Assembly (NCBI GenBank): GCA_016281165.1
Contig: JAEEIC010000104.1
Span: 1 to 14,463, forward strand
Direction of reading: 5' to 3'
DNA from: Bacillota bacterium
GTDB lineage: Bacteria > Bacillota > Clostridia > Peptostreptococcales > Anaerovoracaceae
DNA length: 14,463 nucleotides
In this document: positions 13,048 to 14,463 of the stretch, piece by piece
Numbering within the stretch: the first letter of the stretch is position 1
Layout of the letters: each line of letters opens with the position of its first letter
The notes under the pieces: model-generated
The model's input: only the letters and a program-made list of their open reading frames with translations
Database searches by the model: none
Told to the model about the DNA's origin: nothing
Position numbers and translations under genes: made by a program

Positions 13048-13266
13048 ATGGCGAAGAACGACAGTATAGAGGTATTCGGCAAAGTGCTTGAAGCCCTGCC
13101 CAACGCCATGTTCAAGGTAAAGCTTGAAAACGGTTTTGAGGTATTGGCGCACATCTCCGGCAAGATGAGGGTGAATTACATCCGCATCCTTCCCGGGGAC
13201 AGGGTGAGAGTGGAGCTCAGCCCCTACGATCTTACCCGCGGCAGGATAACCTGGAGAGACAAGTAG
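13048..13266 (+). CDS. infA: Translation initiation factor IF-1
   Basis: IF-1 (72 aa, exact family length) is a single OB-fold that binds the 30S A site and supports IF-2 and IF-3 during initiation. EALPNAMFKVKLENGFEVLAHISGKMR and NYIRILPGDRVRVELSPYDL TRGRITWRDK are almost invariant. The ATG at 13048 is 7 nt after AAGGAGG. The TTG just before it could extend the frame by one codon but is not needed. There is no KOW-domain gene between map and infA, a neighbour seen in some Firmicutes; the gap is 24 nt. Confidence 0.98.
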   Translation: MAKNDSIEVFGKVLEALPNAMFKVKLENGFEVLAHISGKMRVNYIRILPGDRVRVELSPYDLTRGRITWRDK

Positions 13267-13285
13267 CCTATATCAGGAGGAAAAA

Positions 13286-13399
13286 ATGAAAGTCAGAAGC
13301 TCAGTTAAGCCTATCTGCGAAAAGTGCAAGGTGATCAAGAGGAACGGCAAGGTCATGGTCATCTGCGAGAACCCCAAGCACAAGCAGGTACAGGGCTAG
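13286..13399 (+). CDS. rpmJ: 50S ribosomal protein L36, zinc-binding type
   Basis: L36 (37 aa) is the smallest ribosomal protein and sits in the 50S near helices 42, 89 and 97. It reads MKVRSSVKPICEKCKVIKRN then GKVMVICENPKHKQVQG. The zinc ribbon is Cys11, Cys14, Cys27 and His32. The Ser at position 5 replaces the commoner Pro (KVRPSVK). AGGAGG is 5 nt or so upstream. The gene is far below usual length cut-offs but unmistakable, and is followed by the 118-nt regulatory gap before rpsM. Confidence 0.96.
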   Translation: MKVRSSVKPICEKCKVIKRNGKVMVICENPKHKQVQG

Positions 13400-13423
13400 A
13401 TGCAGAATATAACCCGTTCTGTC

Positions 13424-13510
13424 ATCTCCTAACAAGGTATTGTGTGCCGGCGGGCTATGGTCCGGGTTGGCACAGAAATTATAATTTATAGTTGCAGTAC
13501 AACAGGAGGT
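13424..13510 (+). promoter_or_regulatory. rpmJ-rpsM leader with hairpin and anti-Shine-Dalgarno
   Basis: ATCTCCT (13424-13430) can pair over 7 bp (one U-G) with AGGAGGT (13504-13510), the rpsM ribosome binding site. The pair would enclose a hairpin made of TGTGCC 13443-13448 / GGCACA 13469-13474 with inner CGG 13451-13453 / CCG 13462-13464. There is no T-run, so it does not look like a terminator. In E. coli, S4 represses the alpha operon by binding structure at the rpsM start, so an analogous role is a fair inference. Confidence 0.5.
13456..13485 (+). promoter_or_regulatory. Possible internal promoter for the alpha genes
   Basis: A perfect TATAAT stands at 13480-13485 in a short A/T-rich stretch. 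The -35 position (about 13456-13462) has only a poor match (TATGGT or ATGGTC) and overlaps the hairpin. A start near 13492 would leave out the anti-SD arm and give a short, open rpsM leader. Weak evidence. Confidence 0.3.
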
Positions 13511-13517
13511 ATACTAA

Positions 13518-13892
13518 ATGGCTCGTATAGCCGGTGTCGATTTACCCAGAGAAAAGAGAGTGGAAATCGGACTTACCTACATTTACGGTATCGGCCTTCC
13601 CACTTCCAAGGCCATTCTCGAGAAGGCCGGGGTAGATCCGAATACCAGAGTCAAGGATCTTTCCGAAGAAGAGGCTGGTGCCATCAGAAGGATCATTGAT
13701 GCCGAATACATGGTAGAGGGCGATCTCAGGAGAGACGTTTCGCTGAATATCAAGCGTCTGCAGGAGATCGGCTGTTACAGAGGCGTCCGTCACAGAAGAG
13801 GACTTCCCGTCCGCGGTCAGAACACCAAGAACAACAGCCGCACCAGGAAGGGTCCCAAGAAGACTGTCGGCCGCAAGAAGAAGGAGAAGTAA
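13518..13892 (+). CDS. rpsM: 30S ribosomal protein S13
   Basis: S13 (124 aa) is in the head of the 30S, contacts the P-site tRNA through its basic tail and forms bridges B1a and B1b with the 50S. MARIAGVDLPREKRVEIGLTY starts the protein with the family's helix-two-turn-helix region. CYRGVRHRRGLPVRGQNTKN and a Lys/Arg tail (KKTVGRKKKEK) end it. AGGAGGT stands 7 nt upstream of the ATG and may be paired in the leader RNA described at 13424-13510. First gene of the alpha block. Confidence 0.98.
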   Translation: MARIAGVDLPREKRVEIGLTYIYGIGLPTSKAILEKAGVDPNTRVKDLSEEEAGAIRRIIDAEYMVEGDLRRDVSLNIKRLQEIGCYRGVRHRRGLPVRGQNTKNNSRTRKGPKKTVGRKKKEK

Positions 13893-13906
13893 GGAGGTAA
13901 GCTGAG

Positions 13907-14302
13907 ATGGCAACAGTAAAGAAAGCTGTACGCAAGAAGAAGAGAGAACGCAAGAACATTGAAAGCGGTCAGGCACATATCCAGGCTTCCTTCAATAACA
14001 CTCTCGTGACCCTCACCGATCTTTCCGGCAACGCCATTTCATGGTGCAGCGCCGGCTCCCTCGGTTTCAAGGGATCCAGAAAGTCCACCCCCTTCGCCGC
14101 TCAGATGGCCGCCGAAGAGGCCGCCAAGGGCGCCGTCGAGCAGGGTCTCAAGACCGTTGAAGTCTACGTAAAGGGCCCCGGTTCAGGCAGAGAAGCCGCG
14201 ATCAGAGCTCTGCAGAGCGCAGGACTTCAAGTCACCATGATCAAGGACATCACTCCTATTCCTCACAACGGCTGCAGACCGCCGAAGAGAAGAAGAGTGT
14301 AG
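13907..14302 (+). CDS. rpsK: 30S ribosomal protein S11
   Basis: S11 (131 aa) lies on the platform of the 30S and helps shape the mRNA exit site with S7. A basic N-terminal tail (VKKAVRKKKRERKN) precedes the core SGQAHIQASFNNTLVTLTD, GSRKSTPFAAQMAAEEAAKG and VKGPGSGREAAIRALQ. The end TPIPHNGCRPPKRRRV includes the Asn-Gly known to form isoaspartate in E. coli S11. TAAGGAGG overlaps the rpsM stop. The TAG stop is followed in frame by TAA, a double stop. Confidence 0.98.
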   Translation: MATVKKAVRKKKRERKNIESGQAHIQASFNNTLVTLTDLSGNAISWCSAGSLGFKGSRKSTPFAAQMAAEEAAKGAVEQGLKTVEVYVKGPGSGREAAIRALQSAGLQVTMIKDITPIPHNGCRPPKRRRV

Positions 14303-14320
14303 TAAGGGAGGACGAAAGAT

Positions 14321-14463
14321 ATGGCAAGATATACAGGACCTTCCTGCAAGCTTTGCAGAAGAGAAGGACAGAAGCTGTTCCTCAAGGGCGAGCGCTGCTA
14401 CAGCGGCAAGTGCGCGATGGAGAAGAGATCCTACGCCCCCGGCCAGCACGGACAGAACAGGAA
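14321..14463 (+). CDS. rpsD: 30S ribosomal protein S4, N-terminal part (3' end outside window)
   Basis: The 47 codons present read MARYTGPSCKLCRREGQKLF and continue to KRSYAPGQHGQNR, the standard S4 N-terminus. Four cysteines (9, 12, 26, 31) form the zinc knuckle of the zinc-containing S4 class. S4 starts 30S body assembly and, with S3 and S5, forms the mRNA entry helicase. In many bacteria it is a translational repressor. In Bacillus subtilis rpsD stands alone, but here it is third in the alpha block, as in many Clostridia and in E. coli. GGGAGG precedes the ATG. The gene is cut by the window edge. Confidence 0.96.
   Translation, partial: MARYTGPSCKLCRREGQKLFLKGERCYSGKCAMEKRSYAPGQHGQNR

Noticed and set aside
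1..14463. Search for CRISPR arrays, insertion sequences, tRNA, rRNA, attachment sites or defence genes
   Set aside because: No direct repeats with spacers, transposase-like frames, cloverleaf sequences or phage-like genes were seen. The window is densely filled with housekeeping genes.

Overview
The window holds the S10-spc-alpha ribosomal protein supercluster of a Gram-positive bacterium of the Bacillota, most likely class Clostridia. The evidence is: near-perfect AGGAGG ribosome binding sites before most genes; the gene order secY-adk-map-infA-rpmJ-rpsM-rpsK-rpsD; a short single-zinc S14; an adenylate kinase with a four-cysteine LID; and clostridial-looking sequences such as GIRPTVRGSVMNP in L2. 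Base composition is moderately GC-rich by eye, with heavy use of AAG, GGC, ATC and AGA/AGG codons. I cannot name the genus.

Layout. Positions 1-427 are the 3' end of an alkaline-phosphatase-superfamily metalloenzyme gene, closed by a good Rho-independent terminator at 516-550. Positions 551-1048 hold no convincing gene. They contain two candidate tandem promoters (608-636 and 686-714) and a leader of about 330 nt with strong potential for RNA structure, including an attenuator-like hairpin with a T-run at 808-856. Then come the S10 genes rpsJ, rplC, rplD, rplW, rplB, rpsS, rplV, rpsC, rplP, rpmC and rpsQ (1049-6337). The spc genes rplN, rplX, rplE, rpsZ, rpsH, rplF, rplR, rpsE, rpmD, rplO and secY follow (6349-11594). 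After them are adk, map, infA and rpmJ (11611-13399). A 118-nt regulatory gap comes next, then the alpha genes rpsM, rpsK and rpsD (13518 to the end, rpsD cut by the window).

All 30 genes are on the plus strand. From rpsJ to rpmJ every gap is 24 nt or less except rpsJ-rplC (87 nt). Three junctions are TAATG stop/start overlaps (rplD/rplW, rplP/rpmC, rplO/secY), so translation is probably coupled. The products build both ribosomal subunits. SecY, Adk, Map and IF-1 add protein export, nucleotide balance, N-terminal Met removal and initiation.

I see no mobile element, CRISPR array, rRNA, tRNA or defence gene, and no wholly new protein system. The signals worth a second look are in the RNA: the S10 leader, the rpsJ-rplC spacer hairpins, and the rpmJ-rpsM gap where the rpsM Shine-Dalgarno can be fully paired by an upstream anti-SD. 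Some protein variants also stand out: a long bipartite tail on S3 and unusual exit-tunnel loops in L4 and L22.
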